This document shows, piece by piece, positions 1 through 8,086 of a stretch of DNA of 13,109 nt (positions are counted from its first letter, which is position 1; each line of letters begins with the position of its first letter). Where the stretch lies: the NCBI GenBank assembly GCA_002389265.1, contig DGOD01000033.1, forward strand, positions 1-13,109, read 5' to 3'. A program made the translations under genes and the position numbers. This DNA is from Gammaproteobacteria bacterium UBA4475 (GTDB lineage: Bacteria; Pseudomonadota; Gammaproteobacteria; Pseudomonadales; Azotimanducaceae). The notes beneath the pieces were generated by a model. That model ran no database searches and was not told where the DNA came from. It saw nothing but the letters and a program-made list of their open reading frames with translations.

Positions 1-14
1 GAAGGCTCTGTGTG

Positions 15-1709
15 CTAGTTTGCTTGGGCTGCGGTATACATGGCTTTGGCATGGTCGAGGGATTGTTTCGTTAGTTCGACGCCACCTAGCATGCGGGCAA
101 TTTCTTCGATTTTTTCTTGAGTTGGTAGGGTCTCGATCTCGGTTTTAGCCTTTGCTTGGGCCTTGCCTTTGCCCGTGCCAGTGGATTTGGTCACAAGATA
201 GTGCTGATGTCCCTGGGCTGCCACCTGAGGCAGGTGGGTCACGCAGACGATTTGAGCTTTGCCACCCAGATTGCGTAGCAGGCTGCCGACGACTTCGGCG
301 ACCGCGCCGCCGATGCCAACGTCAACTTCATCAAATACCAAGCTGGGGACCTTCGAGGTGTCGGCGGTGACGACCTGAATGGCTAGGCTGATACGGGACA
401 GTTCGCCGCCAGACGCGATTTTATTCAATGACCGGGGCACCTGGCCTGGATTGGTGCTAATCAGGAATTCGACCTCCTCGAGCCCGCCTGGTGCGATGAC
501 GCCGGTTTCGATAGGTGTCAGGCTGACCTTAAAGATTGCGCCATGCATGCCGAGCTTGACCAATTGCTCCGTGACTTGGCGCTCCAGGGTCTTTGCTGCC
601 TTGATGCGGGCACGGCTCAGGCGCGTAGCAACCTCGAGATAGCTCGTGGACAGGGCTTGGGTGCTGACGGCCAGGCTGTCGATTTCTGCGTCAACATTGT
701 CGAGGCTTTTAATCTCCGCCTGAATATCGAGGGTGAACGCGGGAATGTCGCCGGGCTTAATCCGATGTTTGCGTGCGACATCGTAGATGCTGGTCAGACG
801 TGCTTCTACTTCGATCAGGCGTTGGGGGTCGGCTTCGATGGTGTCGGCAAACCGCTGCAGATCCGAGACCGCTTCCTCGAGTTGGATTTTGCTGCTGATA
901 AACAATTCGGTCACCGGTATCAGGGCATCGAGCTCAATGGCCTGCAAGAGATGCAGTGCCTGGGTCAACTGGCTCAATATATTGCCCTCTTCATTGAGCT
1001 CGCAGGCCTGCAGTGCGGCGTCACAGTTACGCAATATCTCATCAACATGACTCAGCTGCTGTTGTTCCTGCTCGAGGCTGATGTGCTCATCGGGCTCGAT
1101 GGCCAGCTGTTCGAGCTCTTCGGCTTGGTAGGCCAGCAACTGCACGCGGGCTGTTTGCTCGGCATTGTTGGTCCGCAAGGATTCGAGACGCTTGCGGGCC
1201 CGATGGAATTGCTCCCACAGTTCATGGGCCTGACTGGCTAGCGGCAGCACATCGCCAAATTCATCGAGCATACGGCGATGGTTGTCCTTCTTGAGCAAGG
1301 ATTGATGTTCATGCTGAGAGTGGATGTCGATGAGCATCTCACCAAGGGTTTTCAGGTCAGCCACGGTACTGGGCGCGCCGTTGATAAAGCCGCGGGAACG
1401 ACCATCAGCGCCGAGTGTGCGGCGTAAGATACATTCGCCGGCGCTATCACTCGGTAGTTCGTGTTCAGCCAGCCAACGCTTAGCCGGTTGGTTGTCACTG
1501 ATGTCAAAGGTGGCGTGAATTTCGGCCCGGTTCGCTGCGTTTGCAATCAGGCCTGTGTCGGCACGGTCACCCAAGGTAAGGCCCAGCGCATCGAGGATGA
1601 TGGACTTGCCAGCCCCGGTCTCGCCCGTAACCACGGTCATACCCGAATTGAACTCGAGTTCGAGGTGATCAACCAGCGCGAAATTTTGAACCGTTAAATG
1701 GGTGAGCAT
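15..1709 (-). CDS. recN: DNA repair protein RecN (SMC-like ATPase)
   Basis: RecN is a cytosolic SMC-like ATPase that acts early in recombinational repair of double-strand breaks. The protein is 564 aa from the ATG at 1709 (E. coli RecN is 553 aa). Visible motifs: N-terminal head MLTHLTVQNFALVDHLELEF; Walker A GETGAGKS at residues 29-36; a long helical, Glu/Gln/Leu-rich middle (about 160-380) expected to form the coiled coil; ABC signature SGGELSR near 433-439; Walker B LVFDEVDVGI near 457-466; and the THLPQVAAQGHQHY switch region. The frame stays open upstream to a TTG at 1781, but the family starts at MLTHL and a weak AGGT ribosome-binding site precedes it. A Lys/Ala-rich segment after residue 507 (TGKGKAQAKAK) makes it slightly longer than E. 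coli RecN. It is transcribed divergently from hrcA. I see no well-formed LexA box upstream. Family assignment is very secure. Confidence 0.97.
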   Translation of the reverse strand: MLTHLTVQNFALVDHLELEFNSGMTVVTGETGAGKSIILDALGLTLGDRADTGLIANAANRAEIHATFDISDNQPAKRWLAEHELPSDSAGECILRRTLGADGRSRGFINGAPSTVADLKTLGEMLIDIHSQHEHQSLLKKDNHRRMLDEFGDVLPLASQAHELWEQFHRARKRLESLRTNNAEQTARVQLLAYQAEELEQLAIEPDEHISLEQEQQQLSHVDEILRNCDAALQACELNEEGNILSQLTQALHLLQAIELDALIPVTELFISSKIQLEEAVSDLQRFADTIEADPQRLIEVEARLTSIYDVARKHRIKPGDIPAFTLDIQAEIKSLDNVDAEIDSLAVSTQALSTSYLEVATRLSRARIKAAKTLERQVTEQLVKLGMHGAIFKVSLTPIETGVIAPGGLEEVEFLISTNPGQVPRSLNKIASGGELSRISLAIQVVTADTSKVPSLVFDEVDVGIGGAVAEVVGSLLRNLGGKAQIVCVTHLPQVAAQGHQHYLVTKSTGTGKGKAQAKAKTEIETLPTQEKIEEIARMLGGVELTKQSLDHAKAMYTAAQAN

Positions 1710-1808
1710 GAAGTTACCTAAGGGCAGTGGTAGTTCAATTAAACGCCACGCCGTGCCGAGTCTGCAAGATGAGACTGACAAATTTTAACCCGAATTGGTT
1801 CTGCTGTA

Positions 1809-1838
1809 TTGATGTCAGCTTCATCAGGCGGGTATATT
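1809..1838 (+). promoter_or_regulatory. candidate sigma-70-type promoter for hrcA
   Basis: A -35-like TTGATG (1809-1814) and a -10-like TATATT (1833-1838) are separated by 18 bp. A start near 1845 would lie about 30 nt before the hrcA ATG at 1876. The pair sits in the recN-hrcA intergenic region, which otherwise holds only the weak recN ribosome-binding site and an AGTCT-N8-AGACT inverted repeat (1759-1776). No CIRCE operator is visible here. The motif match is reasonable, but no functional evidence is available. Confidence 0.45.
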
Positions 1839-1875
1839 GAGGAATCGTTCAAGCAATGTGTTGGCAATAGAGTCA

Positions 1876-2925
1876 ATGGTAGAAAAACGCGTGATCAGTG
1901 AAAAAGCCCAGATGGTGTTGAAAACGCTCGTCGAGCGTTACATTGCCGACGGCCAGCCGGTGGGTTCTAAAACCTTGGCTGCCCAGCCCCGGGTCACTGT
2001 CAGCTCCGCGACGGTGCGCAATATTATGGCTGATCTGGAAGATAAGGGCTATGTCACCTCGCCCCATACCTCCGCCGGACGTGTACCGACAGCCATGGGA
2101 TATCGGTTCTTCGTCGACAGTTTGCTGGAGATGGCGCCGCTGGGGACGCAAGATCTGCAACAGATGCGGCGCCAGCTGGATCCTGACTGGTCGGCTCATC
2201 AACTGGTTCAATCGACCTCGGGCATTCTGTCAGATGTCACCCGAATGGCCGGGCTGGTGACCATCCCTCGGCGCGAGCAGGTGACCTTGCGGCATGTGGA
2301 ATTCCTGAGTCTGAGTGAGAGGCGGGTACTGGTGATTCTGGTGCTGGCCGACCATGAGGTACAGAACCGTATTATCTATACGGATACCGATTACACGGAA
2401 ATTCAGCTTAAAGAGGCGTCTAACTATATTAACCAATCCTTTGCAGGCAGATCCTTGCGACATATTCGCGAGCAATTGATTACGGCAATGAAGTCGGATC
2501 AGGAAAATCTTAATGGCCTGATGAAGGCAACCTTGGAAGTCGCTGAGAAAGCCTTTGAGCAAGACGAAGCGGATGGCTATGTATTGGCGGGCCAGGAAAA
2601 TCTAGTTGAAATATCACCTGATATGGCCCGTGACGATATCCGCAACCTGTTTCAGGCGTTTTCGCTGAAGGGTGATATTTTGCATCTGTTAGATCGCTGT
2701 CTGGCGGGCGAGGGGGTGCAGCTGTTTATTGGTGAAGAATCCGGTTATGAATTGCTCGACGACTGTAGTGTCGTGATCTCACCCTATCGGGTGGATGGCC
2801 AATTGGTTGGCGTTTTGGGAGTCATTGGCCCGACGCGCATGGCCTATAACCGCGTTATCCCGGTGGTGGATGCCACGGCCAAGCTGCTCAGCGCTGCCCT
2901 CGGCAGCTCATTGCCTCGCCATTAA
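1876..2925 (+). CDS. hrcA: heat-inducible transcription repressor HrcA
   Basis: HrcA is a dimeric DNA-binding repressor that classically binds CIRCE operators and keeps chaperone genes off until its folding, aided by GroEL, is disturbed by heat. The protein is 349 aa from the ATG at 1876, a normal family length. The N-terminal winged helix is clear: VERYIADGQPVGSKTL (about 19-34), SSATVRNIMADLEDKGYV (43-60), then the family hallmark PHTSAGRVPT (63-72) followed by GYRFFVD. The C-terminal GAF-like part shows LFIGEES and VVISPYRVDGQLVGVLGVIGPTRMAY. The start is uncertain. The ATG has a poor ribosome-binding site. In-frame alternatives are TTG at 1837, GTG at 1858 (GAGGAA 13 nt upstream) and TTG at 1861. 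It lies directly upstream of grpE-dnaK-dnaJ, the genes it would be expected to regulate. Family call is secure; the exact N-terminus is not. Confidence 0.95.
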   Translation: MVEKRVISEKAQMVLKTLVERYIADGQPVGSKTLAAQPRVTVSSATVRNIMADLEDKGYVTSPHTSAGRVPTAMGYRFFVDSLLEMAPLGTQDLQQMRRQLDPDWSAHQLVQSTSGILSDVTRMAGLVTIPRREQVTLRHVEFLSLSERRVLVILVLADHEVQNRIIYTDTDYTEIQLKEASNYINQSFAGRSLRHIREQLITAMKSDQENLNGLMKATLEVAEKAFEQDEADGYVLAGQENLVEISPDMARDDIRNLFQAFSLKGDILHLLDRCLAGEGVQLFIGEESGYELLDDCSVVISPYRVDGQLVGVLGVIGPTRMAYNRVIPVVDATAKLLSAALGSSLPRH

Positions 2926-2978
2926 CCGGGCTATCTGACGACACTTCGGTGGTTCTGTGCAATCTCATGCCTTAAACC

Positions 2979-3007
2979 CTTGAATCTTGCAGGGGTAAAC
3001 CCCATAT
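2979..3007 (+). promoter_or_regulatory. sigma-32 heat-shock promoter of grpE
   Basis: CTTGAA (2979-2984) and CCCCATAT (3000-3007) are separated by 15 bp. This matches the established RpoH consensus (CTTGAA, then CCCCATNT at 13-17 bp spacing) at essentially every defined position. Transcription would start near 3013, leaving a leader of about 33 nt before the grpE ATG. The -10 box overlaps a short GGGGT-AA-ACCCC inverted repeat (2992-3003). The rest of the 121-bp hrcA-grpE gap holds a small CAC-TTCG-GTG hairpin (2942-2951) and no convincing terminator, so hrcA read-through is also possible. Confidence 0.88.
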
Positions 3008-3046
3008 CACTGAGACTTCAAAATTACTGATCTGGAGTCAGGGTGC

Positions 3047-3679
3047 ATGGCGGATTTCGACGAACAACAATCGACACAGGACGATGACAACGAGCGGCAC
3101 GATGAGCTGGTTGTGAGTGATTTAGAGGCTGCCGGCGAAGCCGAGATTGCCGAGCCAGAAGATCAAAATATCGATACCATGTCGCCCAGCGAGCTACGCG
3201 CGACAGCTTATGGTGCCCAGGAAGAAGCCGAGAAGTTCAGGGACGCGGCGTTGCGTGCCGAGGCGGAGATGCAAAATCTTCGGCGTCGTACCGAGCGAGA
3301 AGTCGAGCATGCGGTCAAATACGGCGTCGAGAAACTGATCCAGAGCCTGCTGCCAGTGGTGGATAGCTTAGAAAAAGCCATTGAGTCAGCCGAACAATCA
3401 GATGCAGACAGTGAAGCGACCCTGGCGATTATTGAAGGTATGGGGTTGTGCCAGCGCCTGTTCATCGATGTGATGGCTAAGGAAGGGGTGGTTGTGATCG
3501 ATCCGCACGGAGAGCCCTTCGACCCTAATTTGCACCAAGCGATTTCAATGATTGAAAGTCCGGAAGTCGAGCCCAATTCAGTCATCGCTGTGGTTCAGAA
3601 AGGCTATCAGCTGAACGGTCGGTTAGTTCGGCCCGCCATGGTGATGGTTGCTAAAAACACGCCAGCATCTTCTAGTTAA
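3047..3679 (+). CDS. grpE: nucleotide exchange factor GrpE
   Basis: GrpE is the cytosolic co-chaperone that releases ADP from DnaK and so resets its substrate cycle; it works as a dimer. The protein is 210 aa (E. coli 197). The first 50 residues form an acidic, Gln/Asp/Glu-rich, probably disordered arm. Residues about 50-95 (SPSELRATAYGAQEEAEKFR onward, with MQNLRRRTEREVEHAVKYG) form the dimerising long helix. The C-terminal beta-wing carries the family signature starting FDPNLHQA (158-165) and continuing through VVQKGYQLNGRLVRPAMVMV. The ATG at 3047 has GGAG 9 nt upstream (3034-3037). The gene is preceded by a strong sigma-32 promoter and followed by dnaK after 203 bp. Nothing appears missing. 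Confidence 0.97.
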   Translation: MADFDEQQSTQDDDNERHDELVVSDLEAAGEAEIAEPEDQNIDTMSPSELRATAYGAQEEAEKFRDAALRAEAEMQNLRRRTEREVEHAVKYGVEKLIQSLLPVVDSLEKAIESAEQSDADSEATLAIIEGMGLCQRLFIDVMAKEGVVVIDPHGEPFDPNLHQAISMIESPEVEPNSVIAVVQKGYQLNGRLVRPAMVMVAKNTPASSS

Positions 3680-3696
3680 GCGCGAGTTAAGCACGA
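3675..3696 (+). repeat. tandem 11-bp direct repeat at the grpE stop codon
   Basis: GTTAAGCGCGA (3675-3685) is followed immediately by GTTAAGCACGA (3686-3696), identical at 10 of 11 positions. The first copy contains the grpE TAA stop. The role is unknown and it may be a small local duplication. It does not match a CIRCE half-site well. Confidence 0.6.
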
Positions 3697-3725
3697 GTGA
3701 GGAAGAGAGAAATCTGATATTGGGA

Positions 3726-3753
3726 CTTGAATAATTTCGACGGGTGCCAATAT
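3726..3753 (+). promoter_or_regulatory. second sigma-32-like promoter, upstream of dnaK
   Basis: CTTGAA (3726-3731) is followed after 14 bp by GCCAATAT (3746-3753), which matches 6 of 8 positions of the RpoH -10 consensus CCCCATNT. The start would be near 3760, giving a leader of about 120 nt before dnaK. This would let dnaK be induced independently of, and on top of, read-through from the grpE promoter. It is weaker than the grpE promoter by motif match. Confidence 0.6.
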
Positions 3754-3823
3754 AGACGTTCAAGAAGTTGACTGGCCCGGCATTTCGACCGCCAGGTGAG
3801 ACGAAAAATACAATACACACATT

Positions 3824-3845
3824 TGGTTATTATTAGTTAATACCA
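3824..3845 (+). other. AU-rich hairpin in the dnaK leader
   Basis: TGGT (3824-3827), a bulged T, and ATTA (3829-3832) pair with TAAT (3838-3841) and ACCA (3842-3845) around a 5-nt loop. This gives an 8-bp, mostly AU stem with one bulge. It lies between the candidate dnaK promoter and the GGAG ribosome-binding site (3872-3875) and does not itself cover that site. A second weak CCTG/CAGG pairing (3847-3862) follows. Confidence 0.4.
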
Positions 3846-3882
3846 GCCTGCAGTAAGTCAGGTTGTTCAGCGGAGAAGCATC

Positions 3883-5802
3883 ATGGGAAAGATAATCGGC
3901 ATAGATCTTGGGACTACCAACTCTTGCGTCGCGGTCATGGAAGGCAATCGAGCCAAAATTATTGAAAATGCGGAAGGTGATCGTACGACGCCTTCGGTGG
4001 TTGGTTATGCCGGTGATGATGAAGTGCTGGTCGGCCAGTCGGCAAAACGTCAGGCGGTGACCAATCCACACAATACGCTGTTCGCCGTAAAGCGCCTGAT
4101 CGGTCGGCAGTTCGAAGATGAAGTCGTACAGCGCGATATTAAAATGGTGCCGTACAAGATTGCTAAAGCCGATAATGGTGACGCGTGGGTCGAAGTGAAC
4201 GGCCAGAAAATGGCGCCCCCACAGATCTCGGCACAAGTGCTGAAGAAAATGAAGAAAACGGCGGAGGATTATCTTGGCGAAGCCGTCACTGAGGCGGTGA
4301 TCACAGTGCCCGCCTATTTCAATGACTCACAGCGACAAGCGACTAAAGATGCCGGTCGAATTGCCGGTCTTGAGGTCAAGCGGATCATCAACGAGCCCAC
4401 CGCAGCAGCGCTGGCTTATGGCATGGACAAGTCCGTTGGTGACTCAACCATCGCGGTATATGACTTGGGGGGTGGTACCTTCGACATCTCGATTATTGAG
4501 ATCGCTGACGTCGATGGCGAGAAGCAATTTGAGGTTTTATCTACTAATGGTGATACGTTCCTCGGCGGCGAAGACTTCGATCTGCGTTTGATCGACTACC
4601 TTGCCGATGAATTTAATAAGCAACACGGTATGGATTTGCATAATGATCCATTGGCGCTGCAGCGTCTGAAGGAAGCCGCAGAGAAGGCGAAAATTGAGTT
4701 GTCCAGCAGTCAGCAAACAGAAGTGAATTTGCCCTACATCACTGCCGACGCCACTGGTCCGAAGCATTTAGTTATTAAAGTGACTCAGGCGAAATTAGAG
4801 TCTTTGGTTGAAGAGTTAGTGAATCGCACGATTGAGCCGCTGCGCACCGCGTTGAAGGACGCAGGTCTGGGGGTGTCTGAAATCGACGATATCATCCTCG
4901 TTGGTGGCCAAACGCGGATGCCGATGGTTCAGCGTAAGGTTAAAGAGTTTTTTGGTAAAGACGCACGTAAGGATGTGAATCCCGACGAAGCGGTTGCCAT
5001 GGGTGCTGCGATCCAAGCTGCCGTGTTGTCAGGTGATGTTAAAGACGTGCTCTTGTTAGATGTCACGCCTTTGTCTCTAGGTATCGAGACCATGGGCGGC
5101 GTAATGAGCGCATTGATCGAGAAGAACACAACGATTCCGACTAAAAAGAGCCAGGTGTTCTCGACCGCTGAAGATAACCAGCCGGCAGTGACTATCCATG
5201 TGTTGCAAGGTGAGCGTAAGCAAGCCGCGCATAACAAGTCACTGGGTCAGTTTGATTTGGCTGATATTCCGCCGTCACCACGGGGTTCGCCACAAATTGA
5301 AGTGAGCTTTGACCTCGATGCGAACGGCATATTGAACGTTTCGGCGAAAGACAAGGCAACGGGCAAAGAACAGTCAATCGTGATCAAGGCGTCATCGGGT
5401 TTGAGCGACGAAGAAGTCGAACAGATGGTTCGTGATGCGGAATCTCACGCTGAAGATGATCGTCGGTTCGAAGAGCTGGTGACAGTGCGTAACCAAGCTG
5501 ATGGCATGGTACATGCGACTCGCAAGATGCTTGAAGAAGCTGGCGACAATGTCCCAGAAGAAGAAAAGACGGCTATTGAAACGGCAATTAGCGAGCTTGA
5601 GGCGTCACTAAAAGAGACGGACAAGGAAGCTATTGAAGCGAAAACCGCAAAGTTGACGGAAGTGTCTTCTGGGCTGGCTCAACGTATGAGTGCCGAGCAA
5701 GCACAGGCTGCGGGCGGTGCTGGTGAAGCACCGGGCGCGAGCAATGTCGACCCTGACGCGGTAGATGCTGAATTTGAAGAGGTGAAGGACGACAAGAAGT
5801 AA
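3883..5802 (+). CDS. dnaK: molecular chaperone DnaK (Hsp70)
   Basis: DnaK is the central cytosolic Hsp70: ATP-driven binding and release of exposed hydrophobic segments, with DnaJ stimulating hydrolysis and GrpE exchanging nucleotide. The protein is 639 aa (E. coli 638). All three Hsp70 signatures are present: IDLGTTNS (7-14), [12 protein letters not shown] (192-203) including Thr199, the autophosphorylation position of E. coli DnaK, and [13 protein letters not shown] (338-350). The interdomain linker is [13 protein letters not shown] (388-400), followed by the beta-sandwich substrate domain, the helical lid and a Gly/Ala-rich tail ending [12 protein letters not shown]. The ATG at 3883 has GGAG 7 nt upstream. 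It is flanked by its two partners grpE and dnaJ, with its own sigma-32-like promoter. Assignment is certain. Confidence 0.99.
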   Translation: MGKIIGIDLGTTNSCVAVMEGNRAKIIENAEGDRTTPSVVGYAGDDEVLVGQSAKRQAVTNPHNTLFAVKRLIGRQFEDEVVQRDIKMVPYKIAKADNGDAWVEVNGQKMAPPQISAQVLKKMKKTAEDYLGEAVTEAVITVPAYFNDSQRQATKDAGRIAGLEVKRIINEPTAAALAYGMDKSVGDSTIAVYDLGGGTFDISIIEIADVDGEKQFEVLSTNGDTFLGGEDFDLRLIDYLADEFNKQHGMDLHNDPLALQRLKEAAEKAKIELSSSQQTEVNLPYITADATGPKHLVIKVTQAKLESLVEELVNRTIEPLRTALKDAGLGVSEIDDIILVGGQTRMPMVQRKVKEFFGKDARKDVNPDEAVAMGAAIQAAVLSGDVKDVLLLDVTPLSLGIETMGGVMSALIEKNTTIPTKKSQVFSTAEDNQPAVTIHVLQGERKQAAHNKSLGQFDLADIPPSPRGSPQIEVSFDLDANGILNVSAKDKATGKEQSIVIKASSGLSDEEVEQMVRDAESHAEDDRRFEELVTVRNQADGMVHATRKMLEEAGDNVPEEEKTAIETAISELEASLKETDKEAIEAKTAKLTEVSSGLAQRMSAEQAQAAGGAGEAPGASNVDPDAVDAEFEEVKDDKK

Positions 5803-5815
5803 CATATCTCTTAGG

Positions 5816-5835
5816 GGCTGTCCTGTTGGATGGCC
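5816..5835 (+). other. intercistronic hairpin 1 (dnaK-dnaJ)
   Basis: GGCTGTCC (5816-5823) and GGATGGCC (5828-5835) form an 8-bp RNA stem (two G-U pairs) closed by a TGTT tetraloop, 13 nt after the dnaK stop. CATATC (5803-5808) and GATATG (5845-5850) can pair outside it, lengthening the structure. No T-run follows, so it does not look like an intrinsic terminator. Confidence 0.5.
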
Positions 5836-5846
5836 GTGAAGTGGGA

Positions 5847-5875
5847 TATGTTGGCTGCTTAAACTTACCAACATA
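5847..5875 (+). other. intercistronic hairpin 2 (dnaK-dnaJ)
   Basis: TATGTTGG (5847-5854) is a perfect 8-bp inverted repeat of CCAACATA (5868-5875), with a 13-nt loop. Its left arm shares bases 5847-5850 with the outer GATATG arm that can close hairpin 1, so the two pairings exclude each other. Confidence 0.5.
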
Positions 5876-5888
5876 GGCGATGAACAAC

Positions 5889-5925
5889 AGCGCAGAATCC
5901 AGGCATGAATCCGGGATTCTGCGTT
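5889..5925 (+). other. intercistronic hairpin 3 (dnaK-dnaJ), strongest
   Basis: CGCAGAATCC (5891-5900) is a perfect 10-bp inverted repeat of GGATTCTGCG (5914-5923), extended in RNA by one G-U and one A-U pair to 5889/5925. The 13-nt loop can form two further G-C pairs (GG 5902-5903 with CC 5911-5912). It ends 27 nt before the dnaJ ATG. It is not followed by a T-run. It may be a processing, stability or partial-attenuation element. Confidence 0.65.
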
Positions 5926-5952
5926 CGCGTATCAGAAGAATCGAAACGTAAT

Positions 5953-7927
<1,975 letters not shown>

Positions 7928-7953
7928 AGTGCGAAATTATCTGGAATCGACCG

Positions 7954-7980
7954 GCCAATTGGCATAGAATCTGGCGCCAG
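7954..7980. promoter_or_regulatory. paired 10-bp palindromes in the carA promoter region
   Basis: GCCAATTGGC (7954-7963) and CTGGCGCCAG (7971-7980) are both perfect 10-bp palindromes, 7 bp apart. The first overlaps the candidate -35 box and the second fills the spacer before the candidate -10. Such placement would suit a repressor or other regulator of carAB. Neither resembles an ArgR box (TGAAT/ATTCA) or another operator I can name. Confidence 0.4.
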
Positions 7981-7986
7981 TATGGT
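7959..7986 (+). promoter_or_regulatory. candidate carAB promoter
   Basis: TTGGCA (7959-7964, 5/6 to the sigma-70 -35) and TATGGT (7981-7986, 4/6 to the -10) are separated by 16 bp, with a start expected near 7993. An alternative -10, TAGAAT (7965-7970), has only a poor -35 (TGGAAT at 7942). Either start lies upstream of the terminator at 8009-8042. There is no room for a promoter between that terminator and carA. Confidence 0.45.
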
Positions 7987-8008
7987 ATCCCGGTCCAGGG
8001 TCAATTCG

Positions 8009-8042
8009 AGCGAGATGGAAGTGATTCCCTCTCGCTTTTTTT
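8009..8042 (+). terminator. intrinsic terminator / probable attenuator upstream of carA
   Basis: AGCGAGA (8009-8015) pairs with TCTCGCT (8030-8036). After one T-C mismatch, GGAA (8017-8020) pairs with TTCC (8025-8028) around a GTGA (GNRA-type) tetraloop. Seven T's (8036-8042) follow. This is a textbook Rho-independent terminator on the plus strand. It can end the grpE-dnaK-dnaJ-dapB transcript. Because carA starts only 41 nt later, carAB transcription must read through it or start just upstream, which suggests attenuation. Confidence 0.85.
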
Positions 8043-8062
8043 CGACCATCGACCATCAATAG
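8015..8062 (+). CDS. possible carAB leader peptide (15 aa)
   Basis: A short frame ATG (8015) to TAG (8060-8062) encodes MEVIPSRFFSTIDHQ. Its start codon lies in the left arm of the terminator stem, and its two Phe codons and the following Ser codon are the terminator's T-run, so a ribosome here would block the hairpin. That geometry recalls leader-coupled pyrimidine attenuation of E. coli pyrBI, and a leader-peptide mechanism has, as I recall, also been proposed for Pseudomonas carAB. Weak points: only a poor GAGCGAG-like ribosome-binding site directly abuts the ATG, and a 15-codon frame can occur by chance. Confidence 0.3.
   Translation: MEVIPSRFFSTIDHQ
8042..8055 (+). repeat. tandem 7-bp repeat in the carA leader
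   Basis: TCGACCA occurs twice in a row (8042-8048 and 8049-8055), followed by TC of a partial third copy. It lies between the terminator T-run and the carA ribosome-binding site. The role is unknown; it may be chance. Confidence 0.4.
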
Positions 8063-8071
8063 CGAACCAAT

Positions 8072-8086
8072 GGAGGCGGATAGTTG
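8072..8086 (+). promoter_or_regulatory. ribosome-binding site that fixes the carA TTG start
   Basis: A strong GGAGG (8072-8076) lies 7 nt before TTG (8084-8086). There is no in-frame ATG nearby that would preserve the conserved CarA N-terminus, so TTG is the likely initiator. As I recall, UUG initiation of carA is known from other gammaproteobacteria. Confidence 0.8.

Noticed and set aside
543..1241. 232-aa open frame on the plus strand opposite recN
   Set aside because: It is antisense to the well-conserved recN coding sequence, has no ribosome-binding site of note and no recognisable domain. It is a shadow frame of a GC-rich gene.
1759..1776. AGTCT-N8-AGACT inverted repeat upstream of recN
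   Set aside because: Five-base arms are too short to stand out from chance, and no promoter element lines up with it convincingly.
1803..1818. LexA-box-like CTG...CAG in the recN-hrcA gap
   Set aside because: The CTG and CAG pairs are spaced by 9 or 12 bases instead of the required 10, and the inner sequence is not the AT-alternating type, so it does not support SOS control of recN.
2942..2951. CAC-TTCG-GTG hairpin after hrcA as a terminator
   Set aside because: It has only a three-base-pair stem and no T-run. It cannot be called a terminator.
3677..3703. Degenerate CIRCE-like arrangement (TAAGCGCGA-N9-GAGTGAGGA)
   Set aside because: Only 11 of 18 positions match and the two arms are not inverted repeats of each other. 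It also overlaps a tandem duplication that explains the pattern.
3760..4236. 158-aa open frame on the minus strand over the dnaK leader and start
   Set aside because: Most of it is antisense to dnaK, and its protein shows no family features.
5905..5952. Sixteen-residue N-terminal extension of DnaJ from ATG 5905
   Set aside because: The ATG is in the loop of a strong hairpin, the extension is not part of the DnaJ family, and [12 protein letters not shown] at 5953 matches the known N-terminus.
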